From contig JACRGN010000083.1 of the NCBI GenBank assembly GCA_016234205.1, positions 1-16,335 on the forward strand: a stretch of 16,335 bases of DNA, in the 5' to 3' direction. This document shows positions 1 to 5,912 of this stretch, piece after piece. A program made the position numbers and the translations under genes. Position 1 is the stretch's first letter; every line of letters starts with the position of its first letter. The DNA is from Nitrospinota bacterium (lineage in GTDB: Bacteria; Nitrospinota; Nitrospinia; UBA9942). The notes under the pieces are model-generated. The model ran no database searches. It saw only the letters and a list, made by a program, of their open reading frames with translations, and had not been told where the DNA came from.

Positions 1-1
1 A

Positions 2-340
2 AAGGTCTTAAAGATGTCATTGGAGGAATTTAAACTTTTAATGACTGTTAAAGTTTCCGGTGATGAATTGAAAAAGGCAAAAGAGCAGTTAAAAGGGAAT
101 CTGATGCTCTCCCTTGAAAGCTCCAGCAGCAGGATGAATCAGCTTGCAAAACAGGAGATGTATTTTGAGAGGTTTTTTTCATTAGATGAGATTATTGATG
201 AGATAGAAAAGGTTACAGAGGAAAAGATTCGAAGGCTTGCAAACAGGCTGTTTGACAACTCATTTTTTAATCTGGCTGTTCTTGGACCTGTCAAAAAAGA
301 AAAAATCTCACTCGATTTACTAACTACAGCTAACCGCTAA
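2..340 (+). CDS. M16-family peptidase, C-terminal fragment (5' end outside window)
   Basis: The reading frame is open from the left edge, so the true start lies upstream. The roughly 112 visible residues have the pattern of the C-terminal, non-catalytic half of M16 (pitrilysin/processing-peptidase-like) proteins: V-x-x-x-E-L-x-x-A-K-x-Q-L-K-G, then L-S-L-E-S-S-S-S-R-M, then Y-F-E-R-F-x-S-L-D-E-I-I, and a final L-x-V-L-G-P-V. In M16 proteins the zinc motif HxxEH sits in the N-terminal half, which is not visible, so activity cannot be judged. The last residues (TTANR) and the stop codon lie inside a 7-nt-period repeat at about 323-352, so the native C-terminus has probably been rewritten by that repeat. 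The gene converges on flgM with a 41-bp gap. Family assignment is good; the substrate is unknown. Confidence 0.8.
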   Translation, partial: KVLKMSLEEFKLLMTVKVSGDELKKAKEQLKGNLMLSLESSSSRMNQLAKQEMYFERFFSLDEIIDEIEKVTEEKIRRLANRLFDNSFFNLAVLGPVKKEKISLDLLTTANR

Positions 341-379
341 CAACTAACCATTCACATTTTTGTTGTAAGTTACAAGTTA
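323..379. repeat. Heptanucleotide-type repeat at the 3' end of the M16 gene
   Basis: Units resembling TAACTAC, AGCTAAC, CGCTAAC and AACTAAC follow one another with a 7-nt period from about 323. Roughly complementary units (GTAAGTT, ACAAGTT) follow at about 364-378, giving an imperfect inverted arrangement between two convergent genes. The M16 stop codon is inside it. It may act as a weak bidirectional transcription barrier, but no U-tract terminator is evident. Confidence 0.5.
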
Positions 380-381
380 TG

Positions 382-687
382 CTATTGATTCGTTACAATA
401 TCCTTCAGCATCTTCTCTGCAATATCCTTGCTGTTGACGCGGTATTTCCCCTTCTCAATCTGGTCCTTTAACTCAGCAACCTTTTCTGTCCTTACATCAG
501 GTGTATTGCTGGCTATCTCTTTAGCCTTTTGTATATCCTTTGCCCTCTCAGAGAGCACAACAGTCTCTACGCCTTTTACCTTTGATTCTTTAGAGGTGGA
601 ATCTTTCCCTTTAGCCGTCTCTTTATTTTTTGTCTCCTTCAGCTTGGTTTCCTTAACAAGTCCCTGCTTATGTCCATAAATCTTCAT
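382..687 (-). CDS. flgM: FlgM, anti-sigma-28 factor (negative regulator of flagellin synthesis)
   Basis: FlgM holds the flagellar sigma factor FliA (sigma-28) inactive until the hook-basal body is complete and FlgM is exported. The 101-residue size fits the family. The first ~45 residues are Lys/Thr/Glu/Ser rich and probably disordered. The C-terminal half carries the sigma-binding signature: V-V-L-S-E-R-A-K-D-I, then R-x-E-K-V-A-E-L-K-x-x-I-E-x-G-K-Y-x-V-x-x-x-x-I-A-E-K-M-L. I chose the ATG at 687 because AGGGGGTG sits at a proper distance ahead of it; a GTG at 696 would overlap that ribosome site. A sigma-28-type promoter lies at 730-757, so FlgM appears to be made by the factor it inhibits. 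No other flagellar genes are in the window, so the locus looks like an orphan flgM or the edge of a flagellar cluster. Confidence 0.88.
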   Translation of the reverse strand: MKIYGHKQGLVKETKLKETKNKETAKGKDSTSKESKVKGVETVVLSERAKDIQKAKEIASNTPDVRTEKVAELKDQIEKGKYRVNSKDIAEKMLKDIVTNQ

Positions 688-729
688 AAAATTCACCCCC
701 TTTATAATTTATACTCTTTTCTGATTATT

Positions 730-757
730 ATATCGGCATGTTTACTATAGAACTTTA
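730..757 (-). promoter_or_regulatory. Sigma-28 (FliA)-type promoter for flgM
   Basis: On the minus strand, TAAAGTTC (plus 750-757) is followed after 12 nt by GCCGATAT (plus 730-737). The FliA consensus is TAAAGTTT, about 11-12 nt, then GCCGATAA. The match is 7/8 in each element with near-ideal spacing. Predicted transcription start is near 722, leaving a leader of about 35 nt before the flgM ATG. Confidence 0.82.
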
Positions 758-780
758 GCATAAAATTTTCAAGAAAATTA

Positions 781-809
781 TTGACATTACCCCGTGGGCT
801 GATTAATAT
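781..809 (+). promoter_or_regulatory. Sigma-70-type promoter upstream of cobT
   Basis: TTGACA at 781-786 and TAATAT at 804-809 are separated by exactly 17 nt. It is divergent from the flgM promoter, with about 23 bp between the two -35 regions. Expected start near 816 gives cobT a leader of about 190 nt containing the hairpin repeat at 828-971. No cobalamin riboswitch was recognised in that leader. Confidence 0.7.
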
Positions 810-827
810 TCTATAAGGAAATTATAA

Positions 828-971
828 AACCACAGAAACCACTGAAGGCACAGAAATCACAGAAAAATTAGACACAGATTTACACAGATTAATTATGATG
901 GACACAAGGGAAATCATATAAAAATCAGTGTCCATCAGTGTCAAAAATATTTTTTCAGTGTTTCAGTGGTT
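828..971. repeat. Long imperfect hairpin repeat in the cobT leader
   Basis: The left arm starts AACCACAGAAACCACTGAA, and the reverse complement of the right arm starts AACCACTGAAACACTGAA. Further in, GACACAGATTTACACAGATT on the left faces the reverse complement of a CAGTGTCC/CAGTGTC stretch at 926-943. The left arm is built of ~9-nt units (AAACCACAG, AAACCACTG, AAGGCACAG, AAATCACAG). The whole 144 bp could fold on itself. The 697-1006 interval otherwise holds only the two divergent promoters and the cobT ribosome site. Confidence 0.7.
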
Positions 972-994
972 AAAATCAAGTTTTCGTTCTTTTA

Positions 995-1002
995 AAGGAG
1001 GA
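995..1002 (+). promoter_or_regulatory. Strong ribosome-binding site of cobT
   Basis: AAAGGAGG ends 4 nt before the ATG at 1007. This fixes the start of cobT and contrasts with cobD, cobQ and cbiB, which have no comparable sequence. Confidence 0.85.
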
Positions 1003-1006
1003 AAAG

Positions 1007-2065
1007 ATGGAAAAAATAAATGAAGTTGTAAGTCGCATTAAACCCATACCTCAATCTGCCTATGATAATGTGAAGAGACGGCTTGATAACCTCACAAAAC
1101 CTGTGAGGAGTCTGGGAAGGCTGGAAGAGCTGGCACAGAGGTATGTGGCAATTAGAGGAGTGGATAATCCTAAACTTGAGAAGAAGGTAATATTTACATT
1201 TGCAGGTGACCACGGTGTGGCAGATGATGGTGTCAGTGCATATCCTAAAGAGGTGACACCGCAGATGGTCCTTAATTTCCTGCGTGGCGGTGCCGGCGTC
1301 AATGTCCTGGCAAGGCATGTGGGTGCTGATGTTATAGTTATAGATATTGGAGTGGATTATGATTTTAAGCCATCAAATGGTCTGGTAATAAAGAAAATAG
1401 CCAAAGGGACAAAGAATATGGTAAAAGGCCCTGCAATGAGCCGTGACGAGGCTGTCAAAGGCATAGAGGTGGGCATAGGGCTTGCCGAGGAATGGTCAGA
1501 AAAGGGTGTGGATATTGTCGGGACAGGAGATATGGGGATTGGCAATACAACACCGAGCAGTGCAATTACTGCAGTTATGACAGGAGAGACTGTGGAGGAT
1601 GTTACAGGGAGGGGAACGGGAATTAATGATGAGGCTTTCAGGAAAAAGGTTGATATTATAAAAAAGGCAATCAGGATAAATAAACCTGATGCCAAAGACC
1701 CCATAGATGTCCTTTCAAAGGTTGGCGGTTATGAGATTGCAGGTATTGCAGGGCTTATATTAGGGGCAGCGTCAAGAAGGATTCCGGTTGTAGTGGATGG
1801 GTTTATATCAGGTGCAGGTGCCCTCATTGCCTTGGGCATTCAGCCGGCAGTAAGGGATTATATATTTGCCTCACACCTTTCTGTTGAAAAGGGGCATAAG
1901 GCTATGATTAAGAAGCTTGGCAATAATGCATTACTGGATTTGAATCTAAGACTTGGTGAGGGGACAGGTGCAGCACTCGGAATCGGCTTGGTGGAGGCAG
2001 GATTTAAAATCCTGACACAGATGGCGACATTTGAAAGTGCAGGAGTGTCCAAAGGCAATGAGTAA
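1007..2065 (+). CDS. cobT: Nicotinate-nucleotide--dimethylbenzimidazole phosphoribosyltransferase CobT
   Basis: CobT transfers the phosphoribosyl group of nicotinate mononucleotide to dimethylbenzimidazole or a related base. The product, an alpha-ribazole phosphate, becomes the lower-ligand nucleotide of cobalamin. The 352-residue length is normal. Visible signatures: K-P-x-x-S-L-G-R-L-E near the N-terminus, F-A-G-D-H-G-V near residue 68, G-T-G-D-M-G-I-G-N-T-T-P-S-S-A-I in the middle, and L-R-L-G-E-G-T-G-A-A-L-G near the C-terminus. In the last, Glu318 corresponds to the catalytic glutamate (Glu317 in Salmonella CobT). The start is fixed by a strong ribosome site. It is the first gene of a cobT-cobD-cobQ run, with only 16 bp before cobD, so co-transcription is likely. 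The enzyme is cytosolic. Confidence 0.96.
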   Translation: MEKINEVVSRIKPIPQSAYDNVKRRLDNLTKPVRSLGRLEELAQRYVAIRGVDNPKLEKKVIFTFAGDHGVADDGVSAYPKEVTPQMVLNFLRGGAGVNVLARHVGADVIVIDIGVDYDFKPSNGLVIKKIAKGTKNMVKGPAMSRDEAVKGIEVGIGLAEEWSEKGVDIVGTGDMGIGNTTPSSAITAVMTGETVEDVTGRGTGINDEAFRKKVDIIKKAIRINKPDAKDPIDVLSKVGGYEIAGIAGLILGAASRRIPVVVDGFISGAGALIALGIQPAVRDYIFASHLSVEKGHKAMIKKLGNNALLDLNLRLGEGTGAALGIGLVEAGFKILTQMATFESAGVSKGNE

Positions 2066-2081
2066 TAATTGTTAATTATAT

Positions 2082-3200
2082 ATGTCTGATATTCATGGGG
2101 GTAATGTATGGTCTGTAACGGATAGAGATGGGTTACAGCCAAGTGCGATTATTGATTTTAGTGCAAGTATAAACCCTCTCTTTCCTGAGAAAATTAAAGA
2201 TATAGTAGTTAGAAGTATTGAATCTCTGTGCCATTATCCTGACCCTGATTACAGAAAATTAAGAGATGCCATTTCAGGATTCATTAATATATCTCCTGAA
2301 AATATTGCAGTCGGCAATGGCTCTACTGAATTTATCTATCTCATCCCGAGGGTTATAAAGCCAGAAAATGTCCTTATTCCTATCCCTTCCTTTAGTGAGT
2401 ATGAAAATGCAGTAAGACAGATTAATTCAAATTCTGTATTTTTAACCTTAAAAGAAAAAGACTCGTTTGAATTACCTCTCAATGATGTGATTGACAGGCT
2501 TAAAGATGTCCGGATGCTCTTCCTATGTACTCCTCATAATCCGACAGGTGTCCTTTATAAAAAGGAAGATATCTTTAGAATTATAGATGAGTGTGAAAGA
2601 AGAGGGATTTGGATTTTAATAGATGAGGTCTTTATAGAGTTTGTCCCTGATTTTAAGAAAATAAGTTTTGTATCAGAGGCTGTCAAAAGGAGAAACTTGA
2701 TTATCTTGAGGTCTCTCACAAAATTTTTTGCAATACCAGGCTTGAGATTAGGTTATATTGTTAGCAATACTGATATTATAAAAAAGATTAAAGATTATCA
2801 GGAGCCATGGCGTGTAAACACAATTGCAGATGCAGTCGGCTGTGAGATTTTGAGAGAGACTGATTATATAGATGAATCATTAAGTTTGATTAAAAGGGAG
2901 AGGGATTTTTTATTTTCAGAGTTGGGCAGTGTTAAGGGATTAAAGCTATTCCCATCTATAGTAAATTTTATAATGGCATCTTTAAAACAGTCAACAGTCA
3001 ACAGTCGGCAGTCAATAACTTCGAGAGACCTTTACTCCAAACTTGCATCAAAGGGGATATTGATAAGGGATTTAAGCACTATGAGAGGACTTGAAAACAG
3101 ATTTTTCCGTTTTGCTGTTAGAAATCACTCTGATAATGAGAAACTAATTAATGCAATAAAAACAGGATTAGGAAATCAGCCACAGACTTTCACAGACTGA
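2082..3200 (+). CDS. cobD: Threonine-phosphate decarboxylase CobD (PLP aminotransferase fold)
   Basis: This enzyme decarboxylates L-threonine-O-3-phosphate to (R)-1-amino-2-propanol phosphate, the linker between the corrin ring and the nucleotide loop. The N-terminal H-G-G-N and D-F-S-A-S-I-N-P-L are typical of CobD rather than of its relative HisC. H-Y-P-D-P-D-Y, C-T-P-H-N-P-T-G, D-E-V-F-I-E-F and S-L-T-K-F-F-A-I-P-G-L-R-L-G-Y follow in the expected order. Lys214 should bind pyridoxal phosphate (Lys216 in Salmonella). Near the C-terminus an inserted stretch, KQSTVNSRQSITS, interrupts the usual region before G-I-L-I-R-D and is encoded by 7-nt repeats. The last residues overlap the left arm of a hairpin repeat. 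No Shine-Dalgarno sequence precedes the ATG, but the HGGN motif supports this start. In Pseudomonas nomenclature the enzyme is CobC. An HisC role is less likely given the neighbours. Confidence 0.9.
   Translation: MSDIHGGNVWSVTDRDGLQPSAIIDFSASINPLFPEKIKDIVVRSIESLCHYPDPDYRKLRDAISGFINISPENIAVGNGSTEFIYLIPRVIKPENVLIPIPSFSEYENAVRQINSNSVFLTLKEKDSFELPLNDVIDRLKDVRMLFLCTPHNPTGVLYKKEDIFRIIDECERRGIWILIDEVFIEFVPDFKKISFVSEAVKRRNLIILRSLTKFFAIPGLRLGYIVSNTDIIKKIKDYQEPWRVNTIADAVGCEILRETDYIDESLSLIKRERDFLFSELGSVKGLKLFPSIVNFIMASLKQSTVNSRQSITSRDLYSKLASKGILIRDLSTMRGLENRFFRFAVRNHSDNEKLINAIKTGLGNQPQTFTD
2988..3015 (+). repeat. Four CAGTCAA heptamers inside cobD
   Basis: Units CAGTCAA, CAGTCAA, CAGTCGG and CAGTCAA run without gaps. 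The 28 bp lie in a segment of inserted, low-complexity residues in the C-terminal domain of CobD and keep the frame open. Confidence 0.85.
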
Positions 3201-3305
3201 AATGCTTAATAAGTAGAAAGGGAGAAAGGAAAATTTAATTTAAAGTATTTTTCCCCATTTCTCCTTAATCTTTTTTTCTTTTTTATTCTGTGTAAATCTG
3301 TGGCT
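3178..3305. repeat. Hairpin repeat spanning the end of cobD and the cobD-cobQ spacer
   Basis: The left end AGCCACAGACTTTCACAGA (3178-3196) matches the reverse complement of the right end (3287-3305) at 17 of 19 positions. An inner pair, GGGAGAAAGGAAAA against TTTTCCCCATTTCTCC, extends the potential stem. The cobD stop codon (3198-3200) lies just inside the left arm, so the repeat defines the C-terminus of that protein. The spacer contains no recognisable promoter or ribosome site for cobQ. Confidence 0.8.
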
Positions 3306-3328
3306 AATATCTTTTTCTTTTGTTATTT

Positions 3329-4873
3329 ATGTCTGCCAAAACAATAATGATTCAGGGAACGGGTTCCCATGTAGGAAAGAGCATTATAACTGCTGCCCTT
3401 TGCAGGATATTTTTGCAGGATGGCTACAGGGTGGCACCGTTTAAATCTCAGAATATGGCTCTTAATTCATTTGTAACAGAGGATGGCGGAGAGATGGGTA
3501 GGGCACAGGTTGTTCAGGCAGAGGCATGCAGGCTTAAGCCGATAGTAGATATGAATCCGATACTCATAAAACCGACAGCAGATGCAAATGCACAGATAAT
3601 TGTAAAGGGTAAACCTTTAGGAAATATGAGTGTTGAGGAATATATAAATTTTAAAAAGGATGCAATGACTATTGTTAAAGAATCGTTGTCTAAGCTTATG
3701 AACGAATATGATGTTGTTGTAATTGAAGGTGCAGGGAGTCCGGCAGAGATAAATCTAAAGAGCCATGATTTGGTAAATATGAAGATAGCAGAGATTGCCG
3801 ATGCCCCTGTCTTATTGGCAGGAGATATTGATAAAGGGGGGGTCTTCGCATGGTTTGTAGGTACAATGGAGCTTCTCTCTCAAAGCGAGAGGGATATGGT
3901 GAAGGGATTTATTATTAATAAATTCAGGGGGAGGAGAGAACTTCTCAATTCAGGGATAGATTTTCTGGAGGATAAAACAGGAAAAAAGGTTTTTGGTGTT
4001 ATACCATTTTTTACTGATATAAGTATAATGGAGGAAGATTCTGTATCATTAACAAAGGGTCAAGGGTCAAGGGTCAAGGGTCAAGAACCTGACATAAACA
4101 TTGATGTAATAATGCTTCCCCATATCTCAAATTTTACAGATTTTGACCCATTTGAATTGGAATCTGATGTGAGATTGAGATATGTAAGAAGGTTTAATGA
4201 GATTGATTCCCCGGATGTCCTCATTATACCCGGCTCTAAAAACACAATATCAGACCTCCAATATCTTAAGTCATCAGGTATTTATGGAAAAATTAAAAAA
4301 TGTGTGGCAGATGGGACTAAGCTAATAGGAATATGTGGAGGCTATCAGATGCTGGGTAAAATGATTATAGATAAAGAATGTGTAGAATCAGGATTATCCA
4401 GTGCAGAGGGATTTGGTTTTCTTGATATGGTGACTTCCTTCTATCCTGAAAAGGCTACATATCAGGTTAAGGCTATCCATATTGATTCAGGCATAGAGGT
4501 TTCAGGTTATGAGATTCACATGGGAAAATCCTCAATAACTCCGAACTCCCATGTGCCTGTGTTTAAAATTATCAGAAGGGGGAGGGATAGTATAGAACTG
4601 ATGGATGGGCTTAAGACAGAGGATGGCAAAATATGGGGGTCATATATGCATGGTATTTTTGAAAATGATTCTTTCAGGAGAGAGTTTCTTGATTCTATCC
4701 GTATTAGAAAGGGTCTGCAGCCATTGGCAGCCGCAGCCCTGAATCAAGTTCAGGGTATGCCTGCGATATACAATAAAGAAAAAGAATACGATAAACTTGC
4801 AGAAGTAGTTAAAAATAATATGAATATGAATGAGATTTACAGAATAATGGGTCTGGATAGGGTGGGTGGTTGA
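3329..4873 (+). CDS. cobQ: Cobyric acid synthase CobQ (CbiP), glutamine-dependent
   Basis: CobQ amidates the b, d, e and g carboxylates of adenosylcobyrinic a,c-diamide, using ATP and glutamine, to give adenosylcobyric acid. The N-terminal synthetase domain shows the P-loop-like G-T-G-S-H-V-G-K-S and the family hallmark S-Q-N-M-A-L-N-S-F-V with E-x-G-R-A-Q-x-x-Q-A. The C-terminal class I glutaminase-like domain has G-I-C-G-G-Y-Q-M-L-G with nucleophile Cys336 and Y-M-H-G-I-F with His441. I prefer the ATG at 3329 over a TTG at 3320 because homologues begin close to the first beta-strand; neither has a Shine-Dalgarno. Two insertions stand out: four GGGTCAA heptamers between the domains (residues around GQGSRVKGQ) and a palindromic insertion (AAAALNQVQGMPA) near the C-terminus. 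The conserved motifs are intact, so the enzyme should be active. Confidence 0.95.
   Translation: MSAKTIMIQGTGSHVGKSIITAALCRIFLQDGYRVAPFKSQNMALNSFVTEDGGEMGRAQVVQAEACRLKPIVDMNPILIKPTADANAQIIVKGKPLGNMSVEEYINFKKDAMTIVKESLSKLMNEYDVVVIEGAGSPAEINLKSHDLVNMKIAEIADAPVLLAGDIDKGGVFAWFVGTMELLSQSERDMVKGFIINKFRGRRELLNSGIDFLEDKTGKKVFGVIPFFTDISIMEEDSVSLTKGQGSRVKGQEPDINIDVIMLPHISNFTDFDPFELESDVRLRYVRRFNEIDSPDVLIIPGSKNTISDLQYLKSSGIYGKIKKCVADGTKLIGICGGYQMLGKMIIDKECVESGLSSAEGFGFLDMVTSFYPEKATYQVKAIHIDSGIEVSGYEIHMGKSSITPNSHVPVFKIIRRGRDSIELMDGLKTEDGKIWGSYMHGIFENDSFRREFLDSIRIRKGLQPLAAAALNQVQGMPAIYNKEKEYDKLAEVVKNNMNMNEIYRIMGLDRVGG
4057..4084 (+). repeat. Four GGGTCAA heptamers inside cobQ
   Basis: Four perfect, adjacent GGGTCAA units. 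Because 7 is not a multiple of 3, the units are read in shifting frames and encode Gly/Gln/Ser/Arg/Lys residues. They fall in the expected linker between the synthetase and glutaminase domains. Confidence 0.92.
4737..4755. repeat. Palindrome inserted near the 3' end of cobQ
   Basis: CCCTGAA (4737-4743) and TTCAGGG (4749-4755) form a perfect 7-bp stem around a 5-nt loop, flanked by GCAG and CTGC. The encoded Ala/Asn/Gln-rich segment is extra relative to usual CobQ proteins, where the I-R-x-x-K-G-L helix leads quickly into the K-E-x-x-Y-D-K-L-A helix. It resembles short dispersed palindromes that insert in genes without breaking the frame. Confidence 0.6.
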
Positions 4874-4902
4874 GTGTTAAGGTCTCTGCCTGCAAAAAGA
4901 TA

Positions 4903-4930
4903 TTGACAGAACATCCGAAAGTGGTATAGT
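4903..4930 (+). promoter_or_regulatory. Sigma-70-type promoter for the DUF7718/DUF5647-like pair
   Basis: TTGACA (4903-4908) and TATAGT (4925-4930) are separated by 16 nt. Expected transcription start is near 4937, about 40 nt before the ATG at 4978. This would give the two small genes expression independent of the cobalamin operon. Confidence 0.65.
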
Positions 4931-4977
4931 TCTTCATACTTTAGATCACCTTGGGAATTTATTGTCTATCTACTATA

Positions 4978-5295
4978 ATGCCCAAAAAGAAAACAGAATA
5001 TACGATAAGAATTAGTCACTATGATAGATACAGACATTTACATATTAAAGAGAGAGGAAAGATAGTGTTTTTTAGGGTTCAGTATGAGACAAAGATAAAT
5101 GATATGTGGTATCCTGTTGTCAGGTATGATACTGCCCATAGTTTCGCTCATAGGGACTTACTGGATATTAAAGGGCAGGTAGTAGTGAAAACCCCTTTAT
5201 TTAATCAGGAATATAATGATGCATTAACTTTTGCCGAGAGCGATTTAAAAACCAATTGGGAGTATTACAAAAAGAGATTTTTGGAGGGAAAATAA
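4978..5295 (+). CDS. Small DUF7718-like protein, first gene of a two-gene unit
   Basis: The protein has 105 residues and unknown function. The pattern is that of a family I associate with DUF7718: an N-terminal strand-rich region (Y-T-I-R-I-S-H-Y, I-V-F-F-R-V-Q-Y-E), then W-Y-P-V-V-R-Y-D-T-A-H-S-F-A-H-R-D-L-L, then T-P-L-F-N-Q-E-Y-N-D-A-L-T-F-A-E-x-D-L-K-x-N-W-E-Y-Y. The R-Y-D-T-A-H-x-F-A-H-R-D block, with two His and two Asp close together, could be a catalytic or metal site; that is inference. An alternative TTG start at 4951 would add nine residues but has no better ribosome site, and similar proteins begin near the M-P-K. Its stop codon overlaps the next ATG (TAATG), so the pair is probably translationally coupled. 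Confidence 0.6.
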   Translation: MPKKKTEYTIRISHYDRYRHLHIKERGKIVFFRVQYETKINDMWYPVVRYDTAHSFAHRDLLDIKGQVVVKTPLFNQEYNDALTFAESDLKTNWEYYKKRFLEGK

Positions 5296-5570
5296 TGGTT
5301 AAAGGGAAAGAAATAATAGAGAGAAATATTGAACTGAGTGCTGAATTCAGTCGTTATATATTTGAGCATCCAGAAATAGAAGAAAAAATCCCTGTTGATG
5401 CTGAAATAGTTCTCTTACCGGAATTTGACAGAGAATTGAAGGAGTTAAATCTGAAATTGGGCAAAGAGATGGAATCTAAAGGTGAGAAAGTAGTATATGT
5501 AGTGATAAAGGATATAAGACCCAAAGTTCTATCGAGAATTGAGAATGTAGAATTAGAATCTGTAACATAG
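5295..5570 (+). CDS. Small DUF5647-like protein, second gene of a two-gene unit
   Basis: The protein has 91 residues. It is Glu/Lys-rich with the pattern E-I-I-E-R-N-I-E-L-S-A-E-F-S-R-Y-I-F-E-H-P-E-x-x-E-K-I-P-x-D-A-E-I-V-L-L-P, then L-N-L-K-L-G-K-E and V-V-Y-V-x-I-K. This fits the uncharacterised DUF5647 family. The ATG at 5295 is chosen over an in-frame ATG at 5256 because GGAGGG (5283-5288) lies just upstream and the overlap with the preceding stop is a typical coupling arrangement. The small size, acidic nature and pairing with another small protein suggest an antitoxin or partner subunit, but no function has been shown here. The pair sits as a separate unit after cobQ. Confidence 0.62.
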   Translation: MVKGKEIIERNIELSAEFSRYIFEHPEIEEKIPVDAEIVLLPEFDRELKELNLKLGKEMESKGEKVVYVVIKDIRPKVLSRIENVELESVT

Positions 5571-5626
5571 TGAACGACTTTAATTTAAAAGGCTTACCAT
5601 GACAGAAAATAAGGCACAAACCTTGC

Positions 5627-5650
5627 TCAGTCAGTCAGTCAGTCAGTCAG
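5627..5650. repeat. Tetranucleotide microsatellite (TCAG)6
   Basis: Six perfect TCAG units, followed by a TTT. It lies between the DUF5647-like gene and the lipoprotein gene, 57 bp after the former's stop. Tetranucleotide runs of this kind often vary in copy number, but here no obvious coding frame runs through it. Confidence 0.9.
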
Positions 5651-5697
5651 TTTAAACACTCCTAATAATTTTCTTACTTTAATCTTTCCTTTTGCTC

Positions 5698-5820
5698 TCA
5701 GATTACGATTTTTAAATTTTTTAAAGCATCATGTTTTTCCTGTAATTCATTCTGAAAAACCTCCTTAACTTTTATTGATTGTGGGTTCATTTTTAATGTT
5801 GCTTCAATCCTGATTTCCAT
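5698..5820 (-). CDS. Possible small ORF or gene remnant, about 40 aa
   Basis: From the ATG at 5820 the minus strand encodes MEIRIEATLKMNPQS followed by a Lys/Glu/Val-rich helical tail ending at 5698. The frame stays open upstream to 5868 with plausible protein-like residues (QKFLVQFTKLVLMEI), so this may be the remains of a longer gene. There is no recognised family and no clear ribosome site for the ATG. It is the only candidate gene in the 342-bp stretch 5571-5912. Confidence 0.25.
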   Translation of the reverse strand: MEIRIEATLKMNPQSIKVKEVFQNELQEKHDALKNLKIVI

Positions 5821-5912
5821 CAGGACAAGCTTTGTGAATTGAACCAGAAATTTTTGCCCTTGATTTAATTATGGGCTGAACCATCAAGAGGGCACTTAAA
5901 GGAGGGATTTAT

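Noticed and set aside
828..971. CRISPR-like array because of short repeated units
   Set aside because: Units are only about 9 nt, directly adjacent and imperfect, with no spacers and no cas genes.
810..1006. Cobalamin riboswitch in the cobT leader
   Set aside because: No B12-box-like conserved sequence was recognised, and the self-complementarity is explained by the hairpin repeat. A covariance search would be needed to exclude a divergent one.
4951..4977. TTG start for the DUF7718-like gene
   Set aside because: No ribosome site precedes it, and the extra residues do not look like the family. The ATG at 4978 is preferred.
5256..5294. Upstream ATG for the DUF5647-like gene
   Set aside because: It lies inside the previous gene. 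The ATG at 5295 has a GGAGGG site and the usual one-base overlap.
5839..5870. Promoter for the lipoprotein gene (TTGAAC with TTTAAT)
   Set aside because: The spacing is about 20 nt or more and the boxes are weak, so it is not supportable.
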